This document shows positions 6,696 to 15,532 of a stretch of 64,000 nt of DNA, one piece after another. The notes beneath the pieces were generated by a model, which was not told the origin of the DNA, ran no database searches, and worked only from the letters and a program-made list of their open reading frames with translations. The stretch spans positions 310,001-374,000 of the forward strand of contig NZ_CP101456.1 of NCBI RefSeq assembly GCF_024362485.1, in the 5' to 3' direction. Each line of letters starts with the position of its first letter. The stretch's first letter is position 1. Origin of the DNA: Natronobeatus ordinarius (GTDB lineage: Archaea > Halobacteriota > Halobacteria > Halobacteriales > Natrialbaceae). Made by a program: the position numbers and the translations under genes.

Positions 6696-8333
6696 TCACG
6701 AAAACGCCATATCTAAAGCACCTTTCGCAGTATCAACGTCAAACAGGTCGGAGCCATAAAACGTCGATAGGGGAAGTTCTCTCCCATCTTTGTCGTGGTT
6801 TTCCAACCAGTACTCGGCCAATCGAACGAAGTCAACTGACCGAATCAGCCGAATATCGATCCCACCGACCAGTTTCTCGAGTTGATTCGCATTGGTCAGG
6901 GCAGTCTCGGTGAAATCTGGAGCGATAATGACGAACCACTTGACCTGATGTTGCTGGTTTTTCGTATCGATGTAATTTTTGATCGTACTTTGCGTATTGG
7001 CTCCGAGTTTGAACTTGCCAGAGCGACGTTTATTATCCCAGAGGAGCCATTCTCCGTCCTGTTCTATCTCGCCATCGGCGACGCTCCCACTTGCTTGCTG
7101 CCCCAAGAGATTCGTTCCGTCGAGATTGAAGACTTCGCGGAAGATCTCTGCCGTAGCCTCTTCGAAGAGCACCTCGAGTTTCTTCGATTGGTCGGCCTCG
7201 TCGACGGTTTCCTGTAATTGAGGTGGAATGAGCTGGATGTTTCCATCTGAAATGTCCTCGAAGCAGTTGAGATACAGCTCCGCATCGACTTCGTCTTCGA
7301 CTAGATCAGTCTGGGACTGCTCGAAGTACTCGATCGTCTGCTGGATCATCTCACCAGTTCGACGTTTGTGGGCGTCGAGACCGTACTGATCGACGATCTC
7401 TTTGAGTTCGTTCTTAGTGAGCATCGACTCGAGGAGTTCACTCGGGTATACGCCTGCATTGACGAGGCTCTCCCGTCGAAGGTCGTTTCGCCCCTTGGTG
7501 GCAGAAGTGACGCCGAAGTGTGCCCGAGCGTCGACGAGTCTGGATTGGTCATCGAAGTAATCCAGCGTCTCCAGCATCGTCAGGAAGCTCTCCTCGGACA
7601 TTTCGTAGTACAGCCATTCACGGATGAAGTCGACGTACTCTTCGGGGATTCCCACAACGTCACCGTGTTTGGGATCGACGACTTCGTAGACGATTGCCTG
7701 TTCTTGCAGCGACCAGAGCCCCTTCTCGATCGTGTCAATAGCGTGTTCGGGTTTTTCCGACCGAGAGACCTTCGGGAAGCGGTCGATTGCCGCCAGTCGT
7801 TTGAAGAAGTCCATCCACGTGTAGTAGTTATGTTTCTGTGACTGGTCCTCGTTGTGGAGTTCAAAGTAGCTGTAAACCATATGCAACTCCGAATCGTCAA
7901 CGTCGGAGCCGTAATCAACGGCAGCTTTCGCTAAGTGGAGTAGGTCGTCAGAGAAATCTTCTTCAACGTACTCATCGACGAGCCGACGTTGCCACGTCTG
8001 GACGCTCTCGAGTAGAGCCGTCTTGTCCATTTTATAACCACGCTGCTGGATCAATGTGCGAAGCAGGCCGTATCGGATAACGAGTGCCTGGTACGGTGAG
8101 TCGTTAATCGAACCCAGTCGTGGCGGCTCGAAATCGTTGAGTTCCAAGGCAAGGCGTTCCTCGTCGGCGAGTGCCGGTGCATACGTTTCGAGGTATTTCT
8201 CTCGGTCCTCGAATCCCTCGTGTTTGAACGACTCCGGGTCGAAGGCCTCTGTTTTGACTTTCGTATCATCCTTCAAGAATCGTTTTCGTTCGTGACTTTC
8301 CCATTCTTCGTCAATTAAATCCTTAATTTTCAT
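6696..8333 (-). CDS. Orphan FokI-like nuclease
   Basis: A 545-residue protein whose C-terminal part (about 385-510) reads like the FokI cleavage domain: a helix plus GTNLLGQ, then ADGE (Asp420), LLWDNKRRSGKFKL (Asp433, Lys435), a helix (STIKNYIDTK) and a strand (KWFVIIAPDF). These line up with FokI PDG, VDTKAYSGGYNL and FLFVSGHF, i.e. the PD...D-x-K catalytic set. Residues 1-380 are helical, acidic and unrecognised, presumably recognition or regulatory. No methyltransferase or other restriction partner is adjacent. It lies just right of the tRNA-tail modules, a place for accessory cargo, and its codon use is less GC-biased than the core genes. Probable defence or restriction nuclease; substrate unknown. 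Confidence 0.65.
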   Translation of the reverse strand: MKIKDLIDEEWESHERKRFLKDDTKVKTEAFDPESFKHEGFEDREKYLETYAPALADEERLALELNDFEPPRLGSINDSPYQALVIRYGLLRTLIQQRGYKMDKTALLESVQTWQRRLVDEYVEEDFSDDLLHLAKAAVDYGSDVDDSELHMVYSYFELHNEDQSQKHNYYTWMDFFKRLAAIDRFPKVSRSEKPEHAIDTIEKGLWSLQEQAIVYEVVDPKHGDVVGIPEEYVDFIREWLYYEMSEESFLTMLETLDYFDDQSRLVDARAHFGVTSATKGRNDLRRESLVNAGVYPSELLESMLTKNELKEIVDQYGLDAHKRRTGEMIQQTIEYFEQSQTDLVEDEVDAELYLNCFEDISDGNIQLIPPQLQETVDEADQSKKLEVLFEEATAEIFREVFNLDGTNLLGQQASGSVADGEIEQDGEWLLWDNKRRSGKFKLGANTQSTIKNYIDTKNQQHQVKWFVIIAPDFTETALTNANQLEKLVGGIDIRLIRSVDFVRLAEYWLENHDKDGRELPLSTFYGSDLFDVDTAKGALDMAFS

Positions 8334-8597
8334 TTTGATATGTTGCGAGTGTTGCAGGTAAGTGTAATAAAGATACTGGCAGTTTCAGCCGTGGCCACCA
8401 TTTGATCGAATGTACGACTCAACCAACATACCTTCAAACGACGGTCAATGCCGCCCCTACCCCTCGAGGCCCGCTCGAGGCCGCGCAACAACCCAGCGGC
8501 GAAGAAGGGACCGTCGCCACGAGGGAAGCCAACAGGTGGGGACTCGAGAACGGAGCCGACCGTCGAACCTAACCCACCGTGAACGAAACGAGCGGAC

Positions 8598-8870
8598 ATG
8601 GAGGTGAGCCTTCGCGCCGACGGCTGGACGACCCACGGGGACGTGGCGGTCCGCGGCTGGGCGTTCGATTTCGTGATCTCGATCGGTGAGTTCTCCTCGA
8701 CGGTGATCCTCGCGACCGGCACGGACCAGTACACGATGCCGGTGGCGATCGAACGCTTCATGAACCGACAGCTCGGACCGGCGACCGCGATGGGCGTCGT
8801 CCTGCTCGTGGTCACGAGCGTCAGTTTCGTCGTCATCGACCGGCTCGGGGGTGAGAGCTTTGGGATCTGA
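8598..8870 (+). pseudogene. C-terminal remnant of an ABC permease (ThiP-like)
   Basis: Ninety codons correspond to the last transmembrane part of a binding-protein-dependent permease: GWAFDFVISIGEFSSTVILATGT, then MPVAIERFM and a final membrane helix. The pattern GEF...LP(V)...I resembles the end of ThiP-type permeases. Normal family members have 500 or more residues; an in-frame TGA precedes residue 1 and no permease sequence is found upstream to 8334. The ATPase gene follows directly, so this is the decayed 3' end of a permease whose upstream part was removed, probably at the junction with the FokI-like gene. Confidence 0.65.
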
Positions 8871-8886
8871 TCGTCCGCCGATCGAG

Positions 8887-9960
8887 ATGACCGTCGAGAG
8901 CGAGCGAGCTGACGCGCCGGTCGCCCTCGAGCTCGAGGGCGTCACGAAACGTTACGCCGAGACGACCGCCGTCTCCGAGCTCTCGCTCTCGGTTCGCGAG
9001 GGAGAGTTTTTCACCCTGGTCGGCCCCTCCGGCTGCGGGAAGACGACGACGCTGCGGCTGATCGCCGGCTTCGAGGAGCCGACCGCCGGGACGGTTCGCT
9101 TCCACGGCGCAGACGTCACGAACGTCCCACCCGAGGACCGCGACGTCGGCGTCGTCTTCCAGAACTACGCGCTCTTTCCCCACATGACCGTCGGCGAGAA
9201 CGTCGGCTACGGGCTCAACTTCTCGAGTCCGCCCGGCGGCGTCGACGACGACGAACGCGTCGCCGAGCTGCTCGAGCTCGTCGACCTCGCGGGACTCGAG
9301 GAGCGCCGCCCCGACCAGCTCTCGGGTGGCCAGCAACAGCGCGTGGCCATCGCCCGCGCGCTGGCGCCGGGGCCGGACGTGCTGTTGCTCGACGAGCCGA
9401 TGAGCGCGCTCGACGCCCGGCTGCGAGAGCACCTGCGGGTGCAGGTGAAAACCATCCAGTCGGCACTCGACATCACGACCGTCTACATCACCCACGACCA
9501 GGAGGAGGCGCTGGCGGTCTCCGACCGCGTCGCGGTGATGAACCGGGGGCGGCCGGAGCAGGTCGGCTCGCCCCAGGAGATCTACCGCCGACCCGACAGC
9601 CGGTTCGTCGCCGAATTCGTCGGCGACAACAACGTCTTCGACGGGACCGTGACGGCGGTACGCGGGGACGTCGCGGTCGTCGACGTGGCGGGGACGCCGC
9701 TCGAGGTCGACTGCCCCGACGTCGACGTGAACGTCGGCGACCGGCTGACGTGCTGCGTTCGCCCGGAACACCTCACGGTCGGCCCCGCGACGAACCGCCT
9801 CGAGGCGACCGTCGAGAGCGCCGAGTTCCTCGGGGAGACGAGCCGAGTTCACCTCGCGTGGTGCGGACGGGAACTGTTGCTGCGGACGCTCGATCCGCTC
9901 GAGGGGCAGGTGACGGTCGGGTTCGAACCCGAGGACGCACACGTGATCGAACTCGAGTGA
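8887..9960 (+). CDS. ABC transporter ATP-binding protein (thiamine/iron/spermidine class)
   Basis: A 357-residue importer ATPase. Walker [11 protein letters not shown]-loop [11 protein letters not shown], signature LSGGQQQR, Walker B LLLDEP and H-loop ITHDQEEA are intact, followed by a C-terminal TOBE domain (from about 240). It belongs to the PotA/FbpC/ThiQ group. A GTG at 8851 would add 12 residues; the ATG at 8887 is preferred. It is downstream of a broken permease, so it either is a relic or energises another permease; the iron-type permease at 39692 lacks a local ATPase. Confidence 0.85.
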   Translation: MTVESERADAPVALELEGVTKRYAETTAVSELSLSVREGEFFTLVGPSGCGKTTTLRLIAGFEEPTAGTVRFHGADVTNVPPEDRDVGVVFQNYALFPHMTVGENVGYGLNFSSPPGGVDDDERVAELLELVDLAGLEERRPDQLSGGQQQRVAIARALAPGPDVLLLDEPMSALDARLREHLRVQVKTIQSALDITTVYITHDQEEALAVSDRVAVMNRGRPEQVGSPQEIYRRPDSRFVAEFVGDNNVFDGTVTAVRGDVAVVDVAGTPLEVDCPDVDVNVGDRLTCCVRPEHLTVGPATNRLEATVESAEFLGETSRVHLAWCGRELLLRTLDPLEGQVTVGFEPEDAHVIELE

Positions 9961-9992
9961 ACGATGTTCACGATCGAGTGAACGATGTTCAC
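9957..9992. promoter_or_regulatory. Two tandem GTGAAC-GAT-GTTCAC palindromes
   Basis: Identical 15-bp dyads at 9957-9971 and 9978-9992, 21 bp apart (two helical turns). The first overlaps the ATPase stop codon. They lie 70-100 bp upstream of the SWIM-protein start at 10060, so they may be operators for that gene. Confidence 0.45.
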
Positions 9993-10059
9993 GACGCCGA
10001 GACGGTCATCCGAACGCGACAACCGAACCAATTTTACAGTTCGCCACGGAGTCTGTGAC

Positions 10060-10416
10060 GTGCCCCAGGCGAACCCGGTCGAGGAGTGGGAGGCCCGACT
10101 CGAGGAGGAAGGAGAGCTGACGCCGGGGATCGTCGCCCGGATCGCCGAGCTCCACGGCGACCGCGGGCTGCGCGCCATCGAGGCCGTCGCCGAGGGACGG
10201 GTGAAAGTCTACCGCGACTTCACGGTCGTCGTCGGCTACGACGACGAGTACATCGTCGAGGGCCGTGGCTGTACCTGCAAGGACAGCGAGTATAATCTCG
10301 ACCCCGACGACCCGACCGACCTCTGCTGGCACGCCCTCGCCGTGGCGATCGGCCGCCGGGTCGGCCACGTCGACTACCACGACATGTGGTACTCAGACGT
10401 TCGCGAGTTCCTCTGA
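10060..10416 (+). CDS. SWIM zinc-finger protein
   Basis: A 118-residue protein from a GTG placed about 26 bp after a TATA-like ATTTTACA. The helical N-terminus is followed by a beta segment (GRVKVYRDFTVVVGYDDEYIVEG) and the zinc motif C71-T-C73...C89-W-H91, the CxCx(n)CxH signature of SWIM domains. SWIM proteins bind DNA or proteins; in archaea some accompany recombination factors. Upstream in-frame codons to 9985 are rejected because the promoter lies within them. Confidence 0.7.
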   Translation: MPQANPVEEWEARLEEEGELTPGIVARIAELHGDRGLRAIEAVAEGRVKVYRDFTVVVGYDDEYIVEGRGCTCKDSEYNLDPDDPTDLCWHALAVAIGRRVGHVDYHDMWYSDVREFL

Positions 10417-10631
10417 GCGAACCAATTCCGCAGAGACTCTTGGACTCGCGTGTCGCCGGTCCCGTTGCTGGCGGCCGGCGATAAATCGTCACACAGTTTC
10501 CATCAGAATACAGTCATAGGACGGTTCTCGGGGTGTTGATTTCGCCCGACCCTCCGGTGAATAGCGTGCTCAACCGAGTTGCGTACTGAACGCCAGAATC
10601 CTTATTGAGAATCGAGTTGAAGAGTTGAAAT

Positions 10632-10850
10632 ATGACTGAGAACGGTTCTGGGACGGGAACATTCGTTTCGTCCATCCATCGCTCAATTCTTGGCGCACTG
10701 CTCGCAATAGCTGGTCTCATCGGCCTCAGTTGGGCGCTTGGAGCCATTTATGGAGGAAGTCTCCTGCTCGGGGTTGCTGGGATCGCAGTTGTTGGGATCG
10801 CTGCCTGCTGGATCATCTACCTATTCGTTGAGGGACTCCAAGAGAGGTAA
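10632..10850 (+). CDS. Small membrane protein, two transmembrane segments
   Basis: A 72-residue protein with hydrophobic segments at about 18-37 and 41-66 and a short polar N-terminus rich in Gly/Thr. Monocistronic, with a CTTATT box about 30 bp upstream of the ATG. No family is recognised. Confidence 0.5.
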   Translation: MTENGSGTGTFVSSIHRSILGALLAIAGLIGLSWALGAIYGGSLLLGVAGIAVVGIAACWIIYLFVEGLQER

Positions 10851-10932
10851 TGGAACTGGTGTGTGCTACGTACGTTCCCTGTACGTACCGTCCACCTGAT
10901 AGTTCTAGAAAGAGAACGTTCTCTCTCACCCG

Positions 10933-11712
10933 CTAGTCGATCGCGTGTTCCTCGAGGAAGCCCGCCAGCCGATCGTTCACGATCCGCGAGTGTTCGACGT
11001 ACGCGAGGTGACCCGCCCCCTCGAGCGGTTCGAACGTCCCGCGGGGCAGCGAATCGGCGAGTTCCCGACCCGACTCGAGGGGGACGAGTTCGTCGGCCGT
11101 CCCGTGACAGACGAGCGTCGGCTGGGTGACCTCGTAGCCCCAGTCGGTCGCGTCGAAGCCCTCGAGGGCGCCGACCTGTGCCTCCCAGCCGTCTCGTGTG
11201 GCGTCGCCGTCGGCCCGCCAGTCGACGATTCCCTCGAGGACCTCGGGCTGTTCTGCGCGGAACTCGGCGGAGAAGGCGTGCTCGAGCGACTCGCGAAGCG
11301 CCTCGCGATCCTCGGGCGGGGCGAACAGGGGTTCGAGGTCGAACGCGGGTTCTCGAACGCCGGTGCCGAACAGCGTGAGCGTCTCGATCCGATTCGACGT
11401 CTGGGCGGCCTCGAGCGCGACGGCGCCGCCCAGGCCGGCGGCGACGACGTGGGCCGAGCGCGCGCCGTAGTCGGCGAGGACGGCCTCGAGGTCCGCGGCG
11501 AGCGTCGCCCGGCTGTAGGGCCCCGCCGGGGCGTCCGAGCGGCCGGTTCCACGGGGGTCGTAGACGATCGCCTCGTGGGGGCCGGCGAGGGCGGCGTGTT
11601 GCCAGCCCCAGGACCAGCCGCCGAGGCCGGCGTCGGCGACGAACGCGACGGGGTCGCCCTCGCCGACGGCCTCGTAGTACAGCGAGACGCCGCGGTTCGT
11701 TGCGGTGGGCAT
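10933..11712 (-). CDS. Alpha/beta-hydrolase-fold protein lacking the serine nucleophile
   Basis: A 259-residue protein with the alpha/beta hydrolase layout: oxyanion region DAGLGGWSWGW, YDPRGTGRSD, the nucleophile elbow at 88-96, Asp207 (GTADELVP) and His235 (GAGHLAYVEH). At the elbow, where GHSLGG is expected, it reads A91-A-G-L-G95-G: the catalytic serine position 93 is glycine. The DNA is unambiguous. It may be a non-hydrolytic member or use another residue. It is convergent with the small membrane protein and downstream of serA on the same strand. Confidence 0.75.
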   Translation of the reverse strand: MPTATNRGVSLYYEAVGEGDPVAFVADAGLGGWSWGWQHAALAGPHEAIVYDPRGTGRSDAPAGPYSRATLAADLEAVLADYGARSAHVVAAGLGGAVALEAAQTSNRIETLTLFGTGVREPAFDLEPLFAPPEDREALRESLEHAFSAEFRAEQPEVLEGIVDWRADGDATRDGWEAQVGALEGFDATDWGYEVTQPTLVCHGTADELVPLESGRELADSLPRGTFEPLEGAGHLAYVEHSRIVNDRLAGFLEEHAID

Positions 11713-11761
11713 ACTGGAGTCGAGGACGGCGGCGAAAACGACGGTTTCGGTTCGTGTCGCG

Positions 11762-13345
11762 TTACTGGCCGTTGAGCGTGATGTAGCGCACGCCGATGAT
11801 CCGCTCGTCGGCCTCGAGGTCGGCTTTCGCGCTCTCGGGGACGTCGCTGTCGACGTTGTAGACGGTGAGCGCTTCGCCGCCGTGGGTTTCGCGGGCGTTG
11901 AACATGCCGGCGATGTTGACGTCGTGGTCGCCCATCACGGTGCCGATGAGGCCGATGACGCCGGGTTCGTCCGTGTTGCGCGTGATGACCATCTTGCCGT
12001 GGGGGATGGCGTCGACGCGGTAGCCGTCGATGCGGACGATTCGGGGGTCGTCGCCGGCGAAGAGCGTGCCGTCGACGGAGACGTCGTCGTCGGCTCCGCT
12101 GACGGTCACGGAGACGAGGCTCTGGAAGTCCTCGGCCTGGCGCGTCTTGGACTCGGTGACGTCGACGCCGCGGTCGTCGGCGATCTGTGGGGCGTTGACG
12201 GCGTTGACCTGCCACTCGAGGGGCTCGAAGACGCCCTTCAGCGCCGAGGCGGTGACGAACTCGAGGTCTTCGTCGGCGATCTCGCCCTCGTAGGAGATCT
12301 CGACGCTCTCGATGCGACCGTCGAGCAGCTGGGCGGCGACCTTGCCCGCGGTTTCGGCGATGTTGATGTAGGGCTCGAGCCGGGGGAAGGCGGTCTCGTC
12401 GATCGAGGGGGCGTTGAGGGCGTTGGCGACGGGTTCCTCGGCGAGTGCGGCGACGACCTGCTCGGCCGTCGAGACGGCGACGTTCTCCTGGGCGGCCTCC
12501 GTCGACGCCCCCAGGTGGGGCGTGAGGATCGCGTCCTCGACCTCGAGCAGCGGCGAGTCTTCGGGGAGCGGTTCCTCGGCGAAGACGTCCAGTGCCGCGC
12601 CGGCGACGGTGCCGTCCTCGAGTTTCGCCGCGAGGGCGTCCTCGTCGACGATGCCGCCGCGGCCGACGTTGACGAGGTAGCCACCCTCGAGCGCGTCGAG
12701 TTCGGCCGCGCCGATCATGCCCTCGGTTTCGGGGGTCAGCGGCGTGTGGATCGTGAGGAAGTCGGCGCGGGAGAGACAGTCCTCGAGGTCGGCGAGTTCG
12801 GCGCCAAGACGGTCGGCGCGTTCCTGGCTGATGTAGGGGTCGAACGCGACCAGTTCCATGCCCAGCGAGTCGAGCTTCTTCGCGACCTCCTGGCCGACCC
12901 GGCCGAGGCCGACGATACCGAGAGTCTTGCCGTCGAGTTCGGCCCCGAGGAAGTCACCTTTGGCCCACTCGCCGGCCTTGAGGCGGACGTGTGCCTGCGG
13001 GATCGAGCGGGCGGCCGCGAACGTCATCGCGACGGTGTGTTCGGCCGCCGCCCGGACGTTGCCTTCCGGCGCGTTGGCGACGATAACCCCCTGGTCGGTA
13101 GCGGCGTCGATGTCGATGTTGTCGACGCCGATGCCAGCGCGACCGACGATGACGAGTTCCTCGGCGGCCTCGAGCACCTCCGCGGTAACCTCCGTCCCCG
13201 AGCGAACGATCAGCGCGTTCGCGTCGGCGATTGCCTCGAGGAGCGCGTCGCCCTCGAGGTCGTAGCCCGTTTCCACCTCGTAACCGGCGTCTCGAAGTAC
13301 GTCAAGACCCGCGTCTGCGATGGGGTCTGTGACCAGCACCTTCAT
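11762..13345 (-). CDS. serA: D-3-phosphoglycerate dehydrogenase
   Basis: A 527-residue enzyme oxidising 3-phosphoglycerate with NAD, the first step of serine synthesis. The N-terminal substrate domain, GRAGIGVDNID, the Rossmann GLGRVGQEVA, NVGRGGIVDEDAL and the HLGAS motif with the catalytic His are present, followed by an ASB-type regulatory domain and a C-terminal ACT domain (HDVNIAGMF, from about 455) that senses serine in homologues. The start MKVLVTDPIADAGL matches family N-termini, so the 25 upstream in-frame codons are excluded. Confidence 0.93.
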   Translation of the reverse strand: MKVLVTDPIADAGLDVLRDAGYEVETGYDLEGDALLEAIADANALIVRSGTEVTAEVLEAAEELVIVGRAGIGVDNIDIDAATDQGVIVANAPEGNVRAAAEHTVAMTFAAARSIPQAHVRLKAGEWAKGDFLGAELDGKTLGIVGLGRVGQEVAKKLDSLGMELVAFDPYISQERADRLGAELADLEDCLSRADFLTIHTPLTPETEGMIGAAELDALEGGYLVNVGRGGIVDEDALAAKLEDGTVAGAALDVFAEEPLPEDSPLLEVEDAILTPHLGASTEAAQENVAVSTAEQVVAALAEEPVANALNAPSIDETAFPRLEPYINIAETAGKVAAQLLDGRIESVEISYEGEIADEDLEFVTASALKGVFEPLEWQVNAVNAPQIADDRGVDVTESKTRQAEDFQSLVSVTVSGADDDVSVDGTLFAGDDPRIVRIDGYRVDAIPHGKMVITRNTDEPGVIGLIGTVMGDHDVNIAGMFNARETHGGEALTVYNVDSDVPESAKADLEADERIIGVRYITLNGQ

Positions 13346-13462
13346 GGGCGAGAGACTGGCGTCGAGACGGTAAACCCTTCCGTTGTCCACAGATCTTATC
13401 GGTTCGACCAAAACGCTCATGACACTGTATGGCAGAGTTTTACGTTACTGTAACGCCCTCTC

Positions 13463-15415
13463 ATGCGAAACGACAGTTCGGCTCGAATCAGACGGCAGCA
13501 CGCGCCACCGGAGCCGTTCACGCGTACCGCGAACGTGGTCGACGACGCGGTGGACGAGCGTTTCGATCGGTCCTGGCCGACGTGCTGGGGGGAGGCCGCG
13601 GCGTTGCTCGAGTGGATAGAGCCGTACGACGACGTCCTCGGCGACGCGGATGCGCCGTTTTCCCGGTGGTTCGTCGGTGGGGAGTTGAACGCCGCGGCGA
13701 ACTGCGTCGACCGTCACGTCGAGAACGGACGGAAAAACCAGGTGGCGCTGCGGTGGATCGGCAAGCGAGGAGAGCAGCGAACGTACACCTACCTCGACCT
13801 CGAGCGGGAAGTGTCTGCGCTGGCGGCGGGACTCTCCGAGCTCGGCGTGGGCGAGGACGACGTCGTGACGATCTACCTGCCGTCGCTACCCGAGTTGCCG
13901 ATCTCGATGCTCGCGTGTGCGCGCATCGGTGCGCTGCACAACGTCGTCTTCTCGGGGTTCGCCCCCGACGCGCTCGTGAGACGGATGGCGGCGACCGACT
14001 CGAGTGCGCTGATCACCTGTGACGGCTTCTACCACCGGGAGACGGCGATCAACCAGAAGCGAAAGGCCGACACCGCCCTCCACGCGCTCGACGCGTCGAT
14101 CCCGACCGTGGTCGTCGACCGGCTGGGCGACGACCACGAGCCGGCGCTCGACGAGAACCAGGTCGTCTACAGCGACTTGCTCGCTGAGTACGAGAGGACG
14201 ACCGTCCCGCCGGTTCCCCGCGCGGCCGACGATCCGCTGTTCGTCATCCACACGTCCGGCACGACGGGCGAGCCGAAGAAACTCACCCACGTCACCGGCG
14301 GCTACCTCGCGGGAGCGGCCTGGACGGCCCACGCCGTCCTCGACCTCGAGCCCGGAAACACGATCCTGTGTACTGCCGACGCCGGCTGGATCACCGGCCA
14401 CACCTACATCGACTACGGGCCGCTGGCGCTGGGCGCGACGGTGCTGCTGTTCGAGGGGACGTTTCGCTACCCGGATCGCCACCGGCCGTGGGAGCTGATC
14501 GAACGCCACGCCGTCGACGTCTTCTACACCAGCCCCGGCCTGATCCGGACGTTCATGAAGTGGGGGCCGGAGTACCCGGCCGCCCACGACCTCTCCTCGT
14601 TACGCCTGCTGGCGACCGTCGGCGAGCCGATCGGTCCGGACACCTGGGAGTGGTTCTACACCCACGTCGGCCGCGAGCGCTGCCCAGTCGTCGACACCTG
14701 GTGGCAGACCGAAACCGGCGCCATCACGATCACGACCCTGCCCGGCGTCCGTGAGATGAAGCCGGGCTCGGTCGGGCCACCGCTGCCGGGGATGGACGTC
14801 GCCGTCGTCGACGAGGACGGCGATCCCGTCGCCACCGGGGAAACCGGCTACCTGACGCTCACCCGGCCCTGGCCGTCGATGGCCCATCCCGACGAGGCCG
14901 ACCGGGAGGCGTTCCTCAAGGAGTACTACGAGCGGTTCTCCGACCCCGAGGCCGACGAGTGGCACTACTTCACCGGCGACCGGGCGCGGATGGACGACGA
15001 CGGCTACGTCACGATCGTCGGCCGGGTCGACGACGTCCTCACCGACGGCAGCTACCGCCTCGGTCGGGCGGAACTCGAGTCGGCCGTCATGGCCGTCGAC
15101 GGCGTTACCGAAGCTGCGGTCGTCGGCGGCACCGACGGGATGGGTGACCTCTCGGTGTTCGCCACCGTCGAACAGGGGCGGGACGACCACGAGGCGCTCC
15201 GGGAGGCGATCGACGACGCGATCGCCACGCGGATCGGGTCGTTCGTTCGACCGACTGACGTCGTCTTCACCCCGGAACTCCCCGAGACCCACTCCGGGAA
15301 GACGATGTACCGCGTGCTCGAGCACGTCGTCGGCGAGAAATCCCTCGAGAAGACCGACGTGCTGCGAAATCCCGAGATCGTTGGCGAACTCTCGGCGATC
15401 CGTGACACTGAATGA
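13463..15415 (+). CDS. Acetyl/acyl-CoA synthetase (AMP-forming), variant
   Basis: A 650-residue adenylating enzyme of the acetyl-CoA synthetase group. The ACS-type N-terminus (FSRWFVGGELNAAANCVDRH) is followed by HTSGTTGEPKKLTH, VVDTWWQTETG, YFTGDRARMDDDGY, GRVDDVL and ETHSGKTMYR with the adenylation Lys. Two deviations from canonical acetyl-CoA synthetase: PKK instead of PKG in the P-loop, and TDGSYRLG in place of VSGHRLG. It is divergent from serA. The substrate may be acetate or another short acyl group. Confidence 0.8.
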   Translation: MRNDSSARIRRQHAPPEPFTRTANVVDDAVDERFDRSWPTCWGEAAALLEWIEPYDDVLGDADAPFSRWFVGGELNAAANCVDRHVENGRKNQVALRWIGKRGEQRTYTYLDLEREVSALAAGLSELGVGEDDVVTIYLPSLPELPISMLACARIGALHNVVFSGFAPDALVRRMAATDSSALITCDGFYHRETAINQKRKADTALHALDASIPTVVVDRLGDDHEPALDENQVVYSDLLAEYERTTVPPVPRAADDPLFVIHTSGTTGEPKKLTHVTGGYLAGAAWTAHAVLDLEPGNTILCTADAGWITGHTYIDYGPLALGATVLLFEGTFRYPDRHRPWELIERHAVDVFYTSPGLIRTFMKWGPEYPAAHDLSSLRLLATVGEPIGPDTWEWFYTHVGRERCPVVDTWWQTETGAITITTLPGVREMKPGSVGPPLPGMDVAVVDEDGDPVATGETGYLTLTRPWPSMAHPDEADREAFLKEYYERFSDPEADEWHYFTGDRARMDDDGYVTIVGRVDDVLTDGSYRLGRAELESAVMAVDGVTEAAVVGGTDGMGDLSVFATVEQGRDDHEALREAIDDAIATRIGSFVRPTDVVFTPELPETHSGKTMYRVLEHVVGEKSLEKTDVLRNPEIVGELSAIRDTE

Positions 15416-15532
15416 CAGTTCTAATTATCCGCATCTAGCTCCCCCGATATCTTACTTTCAAAAATATACGCCGAATCGTTTGCAGTATCGAAGGCAGAAC
15501 TCGCTTGAATGGGGAGTCCCTAGAAGTACTCG

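Noticed and set aside
11705-13453. 582-codon ORF on the plus strand
   Set aside because: Antisense to serA, whose motifs are complete; repetitive Val/Asp/Gly content is characteristic of reverse frames.
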